A DNA stretch of 64,000 bases from Paraburkholderia aspalathi (lineage in GTDB: Bacteria > Pseudomonadota > Gammaproteobacteria > Burkholderiales > Burkholderiaceae): assembly GCF_900116445.1 (NCBI RefSeq), contig NZ_FPBH01000005.1, forward strand, positions 124,001-188,000. Reading direction: 5' to 3'. The notes beneath the pieces are model-generated. The model was not told the DNA's origin, made no database searches, and saw only the letters and a list, made by a program, of their open reading frames with translations. Positions within the stretch are counted from its first letter, which is position 1. The number at the start of each line of letters is the position of its first letter. Both the position numbers and the translations under genes were made by a program. Below are positions 52,300 to 61,910 of the stretch, piece by piece.

Positions 52300-53040
52300 A
52301 TGGAACCCAGACGTAACGCGTTCGATCAGCCGATTGGCGTCCCCGTGCCAGATTGGAAAGGCGCCCAGGCGCCTGGCCGCGAGCCGCTGGTGGGCAGCTA
52401 TTGCCGGATCGAGCCGGTGGACGTCGAACGCCATGCGGCGGACCTGTACGAGGCCTACAGCTCGGCGCCCGATGGCCGCGACTGGACCTATCTTTCGGTC
52501 GGTCCGTTCGAGAGCCTTGCGGCGTATCGCGAGCACCTGACGCGCATGGCGGCATCGCCCGATCCGCTGCACTACGCGGTGATCGATCTGACTACCGGCA
52601 AGGCGGTCGGCACGCTCGCGCTGATGCGCATCGACCGCGCGAACGGCGTGATCGAAGTCGGGCACGTCACCTATTCGCAGCGCCTGAAACGCACGCGCAT
52701 CGCCACCGAAGCGATGTTCCTGCTCATGAACCATGTGTTCGACGACCTCGGGTATCGCCGCTTCGAATGGAAGTGCGATTCGCTTAACGGACCATCGCGC
52801 ACGGCGGCGTTGCGCTATGGCTTTACGTTCGAAGGAATCTTCCGGCAGGCGATCGTGTATCGCGAACGGAATCGCGATACCGCGTGGTTTTCGATCATCG
52901 ATAGCGAATGGCCTGCGCTGCGTCCGAGCTATGCACACTGGCTCGACGCCGGCAATTTCGATGCGCAGGGTAAGCAGGTTGAACGGCTGGTGGACTTGAT
53001 CGCGCGGCAGCGGGCAGCGGCCGGCAAAAGCGGTCAATAA
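52300..53040 (+). CDS. RimJ/RimL-type GNAT N-acetyltransferase
   Basis: 246 residues. Motif A region IEVGHVTYSQRLKRTRIATEA and the following MNHVFDDLGYRRFEWKCDSLNGPSR are typical of the RimL-like acetyltransferase-3 family, long form (with a 35-residue N-terminal extension DWKGAQAPGREPLVG). It follows a good ribosome site (GACAGGAG). Divergent from the MocR gene (109 bp). Likely acetylates a small amine or N terminus; its neighbour suggests control by PLP-linked ligand. Confidence 0.88.
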   Translation: MEPRRNAFDQPIGVPVPDWKGAQAPGREPLVGSYCRIEPVDVERHAADLYEAYSSAPDGRDWTYLSVGPFESLAAYREHLTRMAASPDPLHYAVIDLTTGKAVGTLALMRIDRANGVIEVGHVTYSQRLKRTRIATEAMFLLMNHVFDDLGYRRFEWKCDSLNGPSRTAALRYGFTFEGIFRQAIVYRERNRDTAWFSIIDSEWPALRPSYAHWLDAGNFDAQGKQVERLVDLIARQRAAAGKSGQ

Positions 53041-53064
53041 GGCGGCCCGTTGCGGGCTGGTTGC

Positions 53065-53086
53065 GAGCCGGCCAGAAGGCCGGCTC
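53065..53086. terminator. Bidirectional terminator between convergent acetyltransferase genes
   Basis: Perfect 9-bp arms GAGCCGGCC and GGCCGGCTC with an AGAA tetraloop. It lies in the 112-bp gap between two GNAT genes that run toward each other. A U-run is lacking. Confidence 0.7.
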
Positions 53087-53152
53087 GGGCCGAGTCGTCG
53101 ATCCCGAGACTGCAGAGACTAAATAGACTTCCGGCGAGTGCCGCGCGGCGGC

Positions 53153-53689
53153 TCAAGCAACGCCCGCCGTTCGCCGCAGCAGGATGGTGGGGTTGCCTTT
53201 GTACGTCGTGCGGAGTTGCTCACGGTAACCGCACTTGCGCGCGACGTTCAGCGAAGGCTGGTTTTCCGGCGCGATGATGCAGGCCGTCTCGCCGTCAGGC
53301 CAATTCGCGTCGGCCCAATCGAGCGCAGCGCGCACAGCTTCGGTCGCATAGCCGCGGTTGTGGACGGCAGGATCCAGCGCCCAACCTATTTCCGGTGTGT
53401 CCAGCAAGGAAGGTTCGATCTCGCGGTGGTAGTCGGCAAAGCCAACTTCGCCGAGGAACCGGCCACTGTCCTTTTCCCGCACCACCCAATAGCCGTATCC
53501 CAGCATCGCCCAATGCCCGGCGTAGCGCAGCAGGCGCGCCCAGACTTCTTCGCGCGTAAACGGCTTGCCGCCGATGTAACGGATCACTTCGGGATCGGAC
53601 CACATCGCATAGCTCTCGAGGAAATCGTCGCGTGCGTGCGGACGCATGATCAGGCGGTCGGTGGTGAGAAGCGTGGGGCGGTTGGACAT
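53153..53689 (-). CDS. RimJ/RimL-type GNAT N-acetyltransferase
   Basis: 178 residues from ATG 53689, preferred because the family begins LLTTDRLIMRPHARDDF here. Motif A WALDPAVHNRGYATEAVRAAL (near 105) and ENQPSLNVARKCGYRE are textbook. It is a compact RimL-like enzyme. No partner gene is adjacent. Convergent with the gene ending at 53040. Confidence 0.9.
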   Translation of the reverse strand: MSNRPTLLTTDRLIMRPHARDDFLESYAMWSDPEVIRYIGGKPFTREEVWARLLRYAGHWAMLGYGYWVVREKDSGRFLGEVGFADYHREIEPSLLDTPEIGWALDPAVHNRGYATEAVRAALDWADANWPDGETACIIAPENQPSLNVARKCGYREQLRTTYKGNPTILLRRTAGVA

Positions 53690-53853
53690 AGGCGGGCAGG
53701 TGGTTGGCGTAGAGGCTCGGAAAGCCGTGTGTTTGATGATCGCAGATTCTAGCAATGCTGTTGTTGTCTCGTCGCGCAAAAAACGACGCCAAGGAAAGGC
53801 TCGGCGACAAGGCAAAGCTCATCCGCTCGTGGCACAACTCCCATCACTACATC

Positions 53854-53880
53854 CCATTAATATGGCTCCCTAATTAATGG
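53854..53880. promoter_or_regulatory. Inverted repeat upstream of the GNAT-PIN/ASCH unit
   Basis: CCATTAAT and ATTAATGG, perfect 8-bp arms, separated by 11 bp, lie 146 bp upstream of the GNAT-PIN start in AT-rich DNA. A candidate operator or autoregulatory site. Confidence 0.45.
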
Positions 53881-54025
53881 TATCTTTACAATCCTATTCT
53901 TGAAGAGGCGAGGCACCTCGTTCAAGGACAGTTCAGTCAAAATAGTCCGCAACAACTTCCCGCAAGCAATCGTCTTGTAGGGGAACACCTGCTTGCGACA
54001 ACACGCTGGGAGGCCGCGCACCAAG

Positions 54026-56217
54026 ATGATCGTCGAAAAACACACCATTGAGATTCTGGATCGCTATAGCGACGTTGCTCCATTTGTAGATTCAGTCAAC
54101 GAGGCAGCAGACAGCGATAAAAATGCCCTTGGATTCTTCCCGTCGCGTGTCTTTGAAGACTTTGCGCGGAAGGAGCAACTCTTCGTAGCGGTCGAACGTC
54201 ATGCAAAGGGCATGTCGTATGCAGGCCACTTACTGTTTGAAGCCAGGCACCCGAAGGGACGAGTCCGACAGATTTCGTCGCGCCTGCGCTCAGAAAACAT
54301 GGGATAGCCACTCGCCTATTGCAACACCTCAAGAAACATCTAACAGACCATGCTTTCATTTCCATGTATGCACGCGTGGCGGAGGACCTCACTCAGGCCA
54401 ACAAATTCTGGGAAGAACAAGGCTTCTACGTGCAGCGCGTCGAAAGAGGTGGTGAAACGAGAAACCGGACGATCGTTGTTCGCAGTCACGAGCTAGATAC
54501 ACCGCAATTGTTCGCGCCAAGCGGGCTCAACGCCGCCGACCCCTTGGGCTTGAATTCCACATTTGGCGCGTCCACTCCTCTCTTCCTTCTGGACCTGAAC
54601 GTACTGTTCGATCTTGGTCCACGCAGACGCAGAAACGAAGAAGTCCTTGATCTGTTTCGAATTGAAAGAGCCGGTTCCTGCCAATTAGCCTTGAGCACAG
54701 AGATTACGGACGAACTCGCCCGAACGGCAAGCGTTGGCGTAACGGACCCGATGTTGGCTTATGCTCGCATATTCCCCTCTTTTCCGACCCCGAGTGCAGA
54801 GGAGTGGAATGTACTCAAGCCGGAATTGGCATCCATAGTATTTCCGGAACGCCATCGAGCCGATGCATTGAGCAGCAACGACCTTTCCGACCTACGACAT
54901 TTGGCCACTGCCATTCAGAACGGGCTCGCCGGTCTAATCACAAATGATTCTTCGATACTCAACGCGGCTGCGAGACTATACGACCGGTGCGGAATCCAAG
55001 TTATTTCGCCCGGCGCTTTTAAAGCGTTGAATGCTGGCGAAACAGGAGAAGAAGTATTTCAGACCGGAGGGGATAACGCACTCTCGATAGCATCCATTAC
55101 GCAGGCGGACGAAGTCGAAGTCCATCGGCTTTTATCCCAGCTCGGAATTCCGGTCGCGGCCATCGTCGCCGCGTGGGCCGCAATCGACTCGAACGAGCGA
55201 GTCTGCAACCGTCACGGTGTCTGGTCCGATGACGTTCTGGTGGGATATCTGATGTGGCCCAGGACGATCACTGGCGTCGATCTCAATGCACGCGTCGCAA
55301 TTGATGAAACTCAACCTGCTGCGATGCATGCAGCCCGTCTCCTGCTTGGATACCTGATAGAGCAAGCCACGGCAGAAGGACCGATCCAAATCAGGCTGAC
55401 ATTTCCTGCCCAGCAAGCGCAAATCCGCGAGGTAGCGTCCGCGCTCGGCTTTGGCGGATTGACGGGCCAAACATCGCTGGCCAAGATTGCCGTCGGACGC
55501 GTCGTCACGACATCGAATTGGGCAGACTGCAAGGATCATCTCTTTCGGGCGGCCCGCTTGGGCCTGCCAGACGCGCCACCGGTCTACAGAGACGTCGACC
55601 AACAGGTTCGCCTCGTCAGGCCTGATGGAAACGTGGGATATGTCTCCTTGATGACTCTGGAAACGCTGTTTTCGCCAGCGCTCTTTTGCCTGTCCGGACG
55701 AGCGGCCGTGATTTCTCCGGTGCGGCACGAGTTTGCAGAGGACTTACTGGCACACTCCCCCCAGAAAAGCCTCCTTCCGCACGCCCGGGCCAGACTGTAT
55801 AAAGAGCGTCACTATTTGAGCGGCGCCAACACGCTTAGACACTTTAAGCGTGGTAACCTGATCTTGTTCTACGAATCCGCGAAGAACAAAGGTCTCGGCG
55901 CAATTGTCGCGATCGCGCGCGTACAGCACGCGTATTTGAAATCCCAAGAGGCGATGGAGAATTCGGACCTCGATCCGTCAGTTCTTGACTCGGTAGGACT
56001 CGAAGCGATTGGTCGATCCAAGACGAAAACCGTGACGGTGTTCGACAACATTATCTGCCTTGAACGTCCAGTTCCGCTCGCCACACTGCAGCGGTTGGGC
56101 TGCGGCAGTCCGCAAGACCTGCTTACCACGCATGCAATCAACAACGCACAGCTTCAAGGAATCCTCCGGGAAGGGTTTGTCCATGGAACACCCAGAGCAC
56201 GTACTCATATCGCTTGA
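54026..56217 (+). pseudogene. Multidomain GNAT-PIN-GNAT-PUA-like protein with a one-base frameshift
   Basis: If one T is added in the TTT at 54273-54275, a single protein of about 730 residues results. Domain order by eye: GNAT (about 1-150) with motif A continuing as RKHGIATRLLQHLKKH; PIN nuclease-like (about 185-340) with FLLDLNVLFDL, STEITDEL, SNDLSDLRHLATA and LITNDSSI acidic residues; a second degenerate GNAT (about 350-480); and a C-terminal PUA/ASCH-like barrel (LILFYESAKNKGLGAIV). As read, translation stops at 54307 inside motif A. The 3' end overlaps an ASCH gene by 35 bp. Base composition is AT-richer than flanks. It could be a real loss, a sequencing error, or an RNA-targeting toxin or defence protein. 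Confidence 0.75.
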
Positions 56218-56620
56218 AGAGCGGCACGCTGAAAACATACTTGCGGGCACCAAGCATGTGGAACTTCGGCGTCGTGCGATGAACGTGAAAGCCGGTACTG
56301 TCGTCTGGATTTATGTGAAATTACCGGTTGGCCGCGTGGTCGGTTGCGCCAAGGTGAGCGCTGCCCATTCGCTTGCGCCCACCACGTTGTGGCGGCGATT
56401 CGCGAATGTGTGTGGCATCACTCGAAGCGAATTCTTCGACTACTTCGATGGTCTATCCAAGGGCTTTGCTTTGGGCTTGCATGAACCGGAACGACTCTCT
56501 GGCACCATTTCGTTAACGGAGTTAAGAGCTGTATCGGCCGGCTTTCAACCTCCGCAGTTCTTTATTCGCATTGCACCTGACAGCCCGCTCCTTCACGCCA
56601 TCGAAGGCAAGCGCACGTAG
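56183..56620 (+). CDS. ASCH-domain protein
   Basis: 145 residues, start ATG 56183 inside the end of the upstream gene. The PUA-like ASCH fold binds RNA or acts on it: VLISLEERHAENILAGTKHVELRRR is the canonical helix-strand opening with the conserved Lys/Glu/Arg, and WIYVKLPVGRVVGCAKV the central strands. Stand-alone ASCH proteins next to PIN or GNAT proteins are frequent on mobile islands, possibly acting as a partner or immunity protein (inference). It overlaps the multidomain gene by 35 bp, so they are coupled. Confidence 0.87.
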   Translation: MEHPEHVLISLEERHAENILAGTKHVELRRRAMNVKAGTVVWIYVKLPVGRVVGCAKVSAAHSLAPTTLWRRFANVCGITRSEFFDYFDGLSKGFALGLHEPERLSGTISLTELRAVSAGFQPPQFFIRIAPDSPLLHAIEGKRT

Positions 56621-56645
56621 GCAGCACTTATCGCGACCGCGCACG

Positions 56646-57317
56646 ATGAAAGCCCGCTTGCGTTACCTCTCCGCGCTGGTCGTGAACGTCGCCTTTCCCT
56701 GGCTCGCCTACCGGCTTGCGTTCCCTCACTACGGCCAGCTCGGCGCGCTGGTTGCATCGGCACTCCCCTTGATCGCGTGGATGAGCTGGGACCTTGTCCG
56801 CTATCGCCATTTCGACGCGCTCAGTGCCATCGTGCTGGTCGGCATCGTGCTGTCGCTGCTTGCAATGGCCACCGGGGGCAGCGCGCACATGCGCGCGCTG
56901 GAAGATCCAATGGTCTCAGGGATGATCGGCGCGTCGTTCCTCGTCTCCCTGGCGTTACCGCGCCCGCTCGTGTACTACCTCGGCCGTTCGACGAGGGCGC
57001 GCGAAGATCATCGCAGCGTCGAAAGCTACGAAAAGCATTGGCGCGAACGCCCTGCGCTCGTCGCCTATGTCCGGTTGATGACGCTGGTGTGGGGCCTCGG
57101 TATGACCGGGGAGAACCTCTTGCGCAGCCTGATTATCTGGCAGCGGCCGAACGGTCCGCACTCGGAGCTAGCCTCCGACATACTGCGTTACGGCGTCTAT
57201 GCTGGCTTAACAGCATGGACGTTCTGGTGCCGACAGCGCCTCAAGCAGGACGCCATGCGCTATCCAGCCGATCCTGCCGACCCTGCGAACGCCACCGACC
57301 ATCTGGCGAATTCATGA
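56646..57317 (+). CDS. VC0807-like integral membrane protein
   Basis: 223 residues from ATG 56646, about six membrane helices. The family (annotated VC0807 or septation-protein-A-like) has an unknown role. LALPRPLVYYLGRSTRAR and HWRERPALVAYVRLMTLVWGLG are the recognisable conserved blocks. Codon use returns to the high-GC style of the rest of the window, so the foreign segment ends before it. It is convergent with a LysR gene nine bp away. Confidence 0.82.
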   Translation: MKARLRYLSALVVNVAFPWLAYRLAFPHYGQLGALVASALPLIAWMSWDLVRYRHFDALSAIVLVGIVLSLLAMATGGSAHMRALEDPMVSGMIGASFLVSLALPRPLVYYLGRSTRAREDHRSVESYEKHWRERPALVAYVRLMTLVWGLGMTGENLLRSLIIWQRPNGPHSELASDILRYGVYAGLTAWTFWCRQRLKQDAMRYPADPADPANATDHLANS

Positions 57318-57326
57318 AGCCGCCTC

Positions 57327-58193
57327 TCACGCCATCTCGAGAAACCGCGCCAGACACGGATTGCGATTAGCCGGCGACCACGCCAGCACCTGCTCGATCA
57401 GCGGCGCGTCGACTAACGGCCGGAACACCACGCCCGCGAGTTGCGCTTTACGCATCGAGGCGGGCACCAGCGCCACCCCTACCCCTTCATCGACGAGACT
57501 GAGCACCGTCTGCTGCAACTGCACTTCGAAGCGGATATCCGGTTCGAAGCCGCCTGAGCGGCAATGCTCGAGAATGGCCGTGCGCAAGCTCGGCGCGACT
57601 TCCTCGGACGCCAGCACGAATGGCTCGCCCGCCAGTTGCGCGATCTTCAGACGCCGGGCGCGGGCGCGTGGATGGCTGCGTGACAAGGCCACGCACAAAG
57701 GTTCGCGAAGAATCGTCCGGATCGCGATGCCCTTGTCGGGCACGCCTGGAAACATGATCGCGGCGTCAATCTGGCCGGCCAGCACTTGTGCAGCCAGATC
57801 GTTCGATACGACCTCGCGCAGGTTCAAGGCGACCTCGGGAAACGCGGCGCCGAACGTGCGCGCATAGCCGGGCACGACGCTGTACGCAGCGCACATCGTG
57901 AAGCCGATGGCGAGCTTGCCGGCGTCGCCATGCGCCGCCGCCTGGGCATTGCTGACGGCTTGCTCCACGGACGCAAGGATCGCCTTCGCATCGGCGTAAA
58001 AGCGCTCGCCCGCCGCGGTCAATGTGACGCTTCGCGGACTGCGCTCCAGCAGCGTCACACCCAGGTTCGCCTCCAGCGCCGCCAGTTGCCGACTCAACGG
58101 CGGTTGCGACAGATTCAGGCGCGCCGCTGCGCGGCCGAAATGCCGCGTCTCAGCGAGAGTCACGAAGTAGCGTAACGGCTTGATATCGATCAC
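57327..58193 (-). CDS. LysR-family transcriptional regulator
   Basis: 288 residues from GTG 58193, preferred because the family start IDIKPLRYFVTLAE follows directly and GAGGG lies upstream; an ATG 24 codons earlier would extend beyond homology. HTH SQPPLSRQLAALEANLG (27-60) and a usual effector domain. It is divergent from an AEC transporter 127 bp away, its likely target. The CatR-like N terminus suggests an organic-acid effector. Confidence 0.9.
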   Translation of the reverse strand: MIDIKPLRYFVTLAETRHFGRAAARLNLSQPPLSRQLAALEANLGVTLLERSPRSVTLTAAGERFYADAKAILASVEQAVSNAQAAAHGDAGKLAIGFTMCAAYSVVPGYARTFGAAFPEVALNLREVVSNDLAAQVLAGQIDAAIMFPGVPDKGIAIRTILREPLCVALSRSHPRARARRLKIAQLAGEPFVLASEEVAPSLRTAILEHCRSGGFEPDIRFEVQLQQTVLSLVDEGVGVALVPASMRKAQLAGVVFRPLVDAPLIEQVLAWSPANRNPCLARFLEMA

Positions 58194-58320
58194 GACGCCC
58201 TCGCGCTGAATGACGATGCAGAAAAGGTATTGTTGCCGGCAGAAAACAGTATTGGATTGTATCAACGCAAGCCACTACGCTGGCGCATCGCTCCCTGCGC
58301 CCACGCTTTCTATTTAATCG

Positions 58321-59265
58321 ATGTTAGCTACTCTCGAGATTCTGCTTCCCGTGTTCGGCCTGATTTTCGCGGGCTTTGCATGCCGCCGGCGCGGCGTGCT
58401 CGGACCGAACTCCGCGTCCGAACTGAACCGCTTCGTCGTCTGGCTGGCGCTGCCGGCGCTGCTGTTCGACACGATGGCGCATGCCACGTGGCAACAGCTT
58501 TATCAGCCGGCCTTCGTCGCGGCGTTTTCGATCGGGTGCCTCGGTGCGTTTCTGCCGATTCTCGCCATGCGGATGATCGGGGGCCGGCATCTGGCCGACG
58601 CGAGCGTCGATGCGATTGCGGCGTCGTATCCGAACACCGGCTACATCGGCTTTCCGCTTGGCATGATCGCGTTCGGCTCGGCCAGCCTGACACCGACCAC
58701 GATCGCCACGATCCTCGTCGCGTGCGTGCTTTTTGCGCTTGCCATCGTGCTGATCGAAATCGGCCTGCAGACCGAACGCACGCCGCACAAGCTGGGGTTG
58801 AAAGTGTTGGGATCTCTGGCGCGCAATCCGTTGATCGTGTCGCCAATCCTGGGCGTGCTGTTGGCGAGCACCCATGTCGCGTTGCCGCAAAGCGCGGAGA
58901 CGTTTCTGAAGCTGCTGAGCGGCGCTGCCAGTCCGTGTGCATTGGTCAGCCTTGGCTTGTTCCTCGCTGAAAAGCGTCCGTCCGAGGCGGGCGCGGGCGG
59001 CATCTCGCTGCTGCTGACCGGCGTCAAGCTAGTGGGGCAGCCGGCGCTGACCTGGTGGCTCGCGGCGCGCGTGTTCGGGCTCTCATCCACACTGGTCGAG
59101 ATGGCTGTTGTGCTCGCCGCGCTGCCCACCGGCACCGGTCCATTCATGCTGGCCGAGTTCTACCGACGCGAGGCGCACATCACCTCGCGCACGATTTTGC
59201 TGTCGACGGTGGGGTCGATCGTGACCCTTTCGCTGTTGCTGCTAGTGATGGGGCATCGTACGTAA
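58321..59265 (+). CDS. AEC-family transporter (auxin efflux carrier-like)
   Basis: 314 residues, ten membrane helices in two five-helix halves. PVFGLIFAGFACRRRG starts the first half and PLIVSPILGVLLA the second. Bacterial AEC proteins move malonate, malate or similar organic acids, as in MdcF. A divergent LysR gene at 57327 is probably its regulator, in the manner of malonate or tartrate loci (inference). There is no adjacent decarboxylase. Confidence 0.9.
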   Translation: MLATLEILLPVFGLIFAGFACRRRGVLGPNSASELNRFVVWLALPALLFDTMAHATWQQLYQPAFVAAFSIGCLGAFLPILAMRMIGGRHLADASVDAIAASYPNTGYIGFPLGMIAFGSASLTPTTIATILVACVLFALAIVLIEIGLQTERTPHKLGLKVLGSLARNPLIVSPILGVLLASTHVALPQSAETFLKLLSGAASPCALVSLGLFLAEKRPSEAGAGGISLLLTGVKLVGQPALTWWLAARVFGLSSTLVEMAVVLAALPTGTGPFMLAEFYRREAHITSRTILLSTVGSIVTLSLLLLVMGHRT

Positions 59266-59362
59266 GCAAAGCCAGAGAATATCCGGCCCGCCGCGCCTCG
59301 CGCTATGCTTCGCACACGGACCACCAAGGTCCACACTCTCCTTCCGCAAAGAGCAAAGAGCG

Positions 59363-59390
59363 AACAGCAAACAGCAAACAGCAAACAGCG
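59363..59390 (+). repeat. Tandem heptanucleotide repeat before the AraC start
   Basis: Four copies of AACAGCA (the last ends in G) lie 12 bp upstream of the GTG at 59403, preceded by a diverged GCAAAGA doublet. Seven-base units would change spacing or frame if copies were gained or lost. Confidence 0.6.
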
Positions 59391-59402
59391 AACCGAACTG
59401 CC

Positions 59403-60242
59403 GTGCCCAAAGCCCGCCCACCCGAACTTCACGACGACGCCGACGCCCGCTCCCTCGCGCGGCGCTATCCGCGTGGGCTGCGCATCGACCCGCATTCGCA
59501 CACGTGGGCGCAGGTGCTGTATGCGGTATCGGGCGTGATGTGGGTGGAAGTCGGCCGCGAGGCGCTGGTGGTGCCGCCGCAGCGCGCGGTCTGGTTGCCG
59601 GCCGGCACGGTCCACTCCATCCACATGATGAGCGAGGTGGAGATGCGCAATATCTATCTGCACGAACGCAACGTCGGCCATCTGAGCCGGCGCAGCGACG
59701 TGTTCGAGATCAACGGCCTGCTGCGCGAACTCATCACGTCGATTGCGGAACACGAGCGTACCCATGCTCGCGACGAAACCTATCTGGAAGCCGCCTATCG
59801 TCTCGCGATGCTTGAGCTGGGGCATGCCCCGCGCTCATCGCTGCGCATCGCGCTGCCCGATGCGTCGGACCGGCGGCTCGACGCGTTGTGCCGCGCGGTG
59901 ATCGACAACCCGTCGATCGCGATCAGCTTCGAACAGCACGCGGCCTCCGTCGGCGCGAGCGTGCGGACCTTGGCTCGCCTCTTCACGCGTGAGTTGGGCG
60001 TGGGCTTTGCCGAATGGCGGCGTCAGGTGCAACTTGCGGTGGCCGTGTCAGGTCTCGCCGAAGGTCGCTCGGTCAGCAGCATTGCGCGCTCGCTGGGCTT
60101 CCAGCCGAGCAGCTTCAGCGACATGTTCCGGCGCGAGTTAGGCGCGCCGCCGACCGGCTTCGATCCGAGCGGCACACTCAGCGAGGCGGCTTCTGAAGCT
60201 TCGCTGGAGCAGGCCCGAGACAAGCTGTCCACTGACGGGTAA
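59403..60242 (+). CDS. AraC-family regulator with cupin sensor
   Basis: 279 residues from GTG 59403, chosen because the cupin domain begins soon after; the frame stays open upstream without a better start. Cupin (about 30-100) with IDPHSHTWAQVLYAVSG carrying metal-binding His. C-terminal HTH pair: FEQHAASVGASVRTLARLFTRE and GRSVSSIARSLGFQPSSFSDMFRRELG. Such regulators typically control neighbouring transport or oxidoreductase genes. The AEC carrier upstream and quinone reductase downstream are both in reach. A heptamer repeat lies in the 5' leader. Confidence 0.85.
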   Translation: MPKARPPELHDDADARSLARRYPRGLRIDPHSHTWAQVLYAVSGVMWVEVGREALVVPPQRAVWLPAGTVHSIHMMSEVEMRNIYLHERNVGHLSRRSDVFEINGLLRELITSIAEHERTHARDETYLEAAYRLAMLELGHAPRSSLRIALPDASDRRLDALCRAVIDNPSIAISFEQHAASVGASVRTLARLFTRELGVGFAEWRRQVQLAVAVSGLAEGRSVSSIARSLGFQPSSFSDMFRRELGAPPTGFDPSGTLSEAASEASLEQARDKLSTDG

Positions 60243-60281
60243 GTTATACGCACTGACGGCAGCGAGATTCGCCCTTGCAGC

Positions 60282-60306
60282 TAAGCCAGCGCTCGCTGGC
60301 GGCTTA
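60282..60306 (+). terminator. Imperfect hairpin after the AraC gene
   Basis: TAAGCCAGC and GCTGGC-GGCTTA pair with a three-base bulge, 40 bp after the AraC stop. No U-run. Confidence 0.35.
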
Positions 60307-60514
60307 ACGAACCGCGCTGACATCCGCGCCCTCCACCGTCGGCCAAGCCGTTTGCGCTGCCGGCCCAACGACGCCCAGCCTGGCCTGTAGGCCGCCACAC
60401 CGCACGTCTTGTCCGAAATTCGAAAGTCTTTGTCTCAACGCCTTTGTACCGGTCATCTAGACTACGCTCATCGACTGCACGACGCAGCGCACGACCTGAC
60501 AGGAGTGACACGCA

Positions 60515-61480
60515 ATGAAAGCGATTCAGTTCAAGACTTTTGGCAACCCCGAAGTGCTCGAATACGTCGATCTGCCAACGCCCCAAGCCGACGCAGACAG
60601 CGCCGTCGTGCAGGTCAAGGCGGCCTCGGTGAATCCGAGCGACGTCAAGAACGTGTCCGGCCATTTCGAACACACCGTTCTGCCGCGCACGCCCGGCCGC
60701 GACTTCAGCGGCGTCGTGACAGCCGGTCCCGCCGAATGGCTCGGCGCCGAAGTCTGGGGCACGGGCGGCGATATCGGCTTCACACGCGACGGCACCCACG
60801 CCGAGTTCATCAAGATTCCGCTCGCCGCGTTGTCGCGCAAACCCACCACGCTCAGCCACACGGAGGCCGCCGCGATCGGCGTGAACTTCGTGGTCGCGTG
60901 GCTCGGCACGGTCGAGTACGCACACCTGCAAGCCGGCGAGACGATCGCCGTGATCGGCGCGGGCGGCGGCGTCGGCGGCGCGGTGGTGCAGATCGCGAAA
61001 GCGCGGGGCGCTCGCGTGATCGGAGTCGATCGTCATCCACTTTCCGCCGACACGCCCGCAGGCCGATTGATCGACGACTACGTTCCGTTCGACGAAAACG
61101 CAACCGCGGCTATCAAAGCGCTGACCGGCGGCGCCGGCGCGGACGTGGTGTACGACACGGTCGGCGGCGTCGCCTTCGAGACCGCACTGAGTCTCGTCAA
61201 GCGCCGCGGCCGGGTGCTGGAAATCAGCGCCACGGGCAAACGCCGCGTGGAATTCGACCTGATCGATTTCTATCACAACGAGACGCAACTGCTCGGCGTG
61301 GACAGCGCCAAGCTGGGCGTCGCCGAATCGGCGCCGTTGATGACGGCGCTGGTAGAAGGCTTCGAGAACGGCAAGCTGCAAGGGCCGGCCATCGCGCAGG
61401 AATTCCCGCTCGAACGGGCACGCGAGGCCTACGAATCGGTGGCCGCCGGCACGCGCGGCCGGGTCGTCATCACGATGTAA
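60515..61480 (+). CDS. Zinc-independent quinone oxidoreductase (MDR superfamily)
   Basis: 321 residues. N-terminal GroES-like fold MKAIQFKTFGNPEVLEY and the nucleotide-binding GAGGGVGGAVVQIAKARGARVIGV (about 150-175). The catalytic zinc ligands of alcohol dehydrogenases are missing, as in QOR/crotonyl-CoA reductase-like enzymes, which reduce quinones with NADPH. A good AGGAG site lies upstream. No operon partner is evident. Confidence 0.9.
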   Translation: MKAIQFKTFGNPEVLEYVDLPTPQADADSAVVQVKAASVNPSDVKNVSGHFEHTVLPRTPGRDFSGVVTAGPAEWLGAEVWGTGGDIGFTRDGTHAEFIKIPLAALSRKPTTLSHTEAAAIGVNFVVAWLGTVEYAHLQAGETIAVIGAGGGVGGAVVQIAKARGARVIGVDRHPLSADTPAGRLIDDYVPFDENATAAIKALTGGAGADVVYDTVGGVAFETALSLVKRRGRVLEISATGKRRVEFDLIDFYHNETQLLGVDSAKLGVAESAPLMTALVEGFENGKLQGPAIAQEFPLERAREAYESVAAGTRGRVVITM

Positions 61481-61535
61481 TTGCCGACATGACCGGCGGG
61501 CGTGGCTGCCCGCATTTCAGATGGGTATGAACAAC

Positions 61536-61712
61536 ATGAAAGCGTATTTGGTCTCGCTCGCGGCCGGCGTCGTAGTCGGTTTGATCTACAGCGTGATGCA
61601 GGTGAAGTCGCCCGCGCCGCCGACCATCGCCCTGGTCGGGTTGCTCGGCATGCTAGCCGGCGAGCACGCAATCCCGTTAGTGCGGACGTGGCTGTCCGTC
61701 GGTATTCACTGA
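61536..61712 (+). CDS. XapX-domain small membrane protein
   Basis: 58 residues from ATG 61536 (MKAYLVSLAAG); a start five codons earlier is also possible. Two hydrophobic helices around the conserved PAPPTIALVGLLGMLAGE, the XapX signature. XapX proteins often lie near hydrolase or epoxide-related genes. Function unknown. The quinone reductase ends 55 bp upstream. Confidence 0.8.
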   Translation: MKAYLVSLAAGVVVGLIYSVMQVKSPAPPTIALVGLLGMLAGEHAIPLVRTWLSVGIH

Positions 61713-61910
61713 CGCCCACCCACTAACGTCATCCCACTAACGTCAGTCATCGACCTCTCTTCGCACCAATAGCTTTTCCGCCACCGGCCGCAGCACGCTA
61801 AGATGGAGCCCGCTGGGTCGGCGAGCCGCGCTTGCAGCTTCGCCCGCGCATGTGCCACCGACATGCGCGCCGCCCGGAGACCACAAGAAAAGCCTGGCTC
61901 GGAGAATCAG

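Noticed and set aside
54268..54280. Programmed -1 frameshift in the GNAT-PIN gene
   Set aside because: The local sequence CAGATTTCG is not a canonical X-XXY-YYZ slippery site and no downstream pseudoknot is obvious; mutation or error is simpler.
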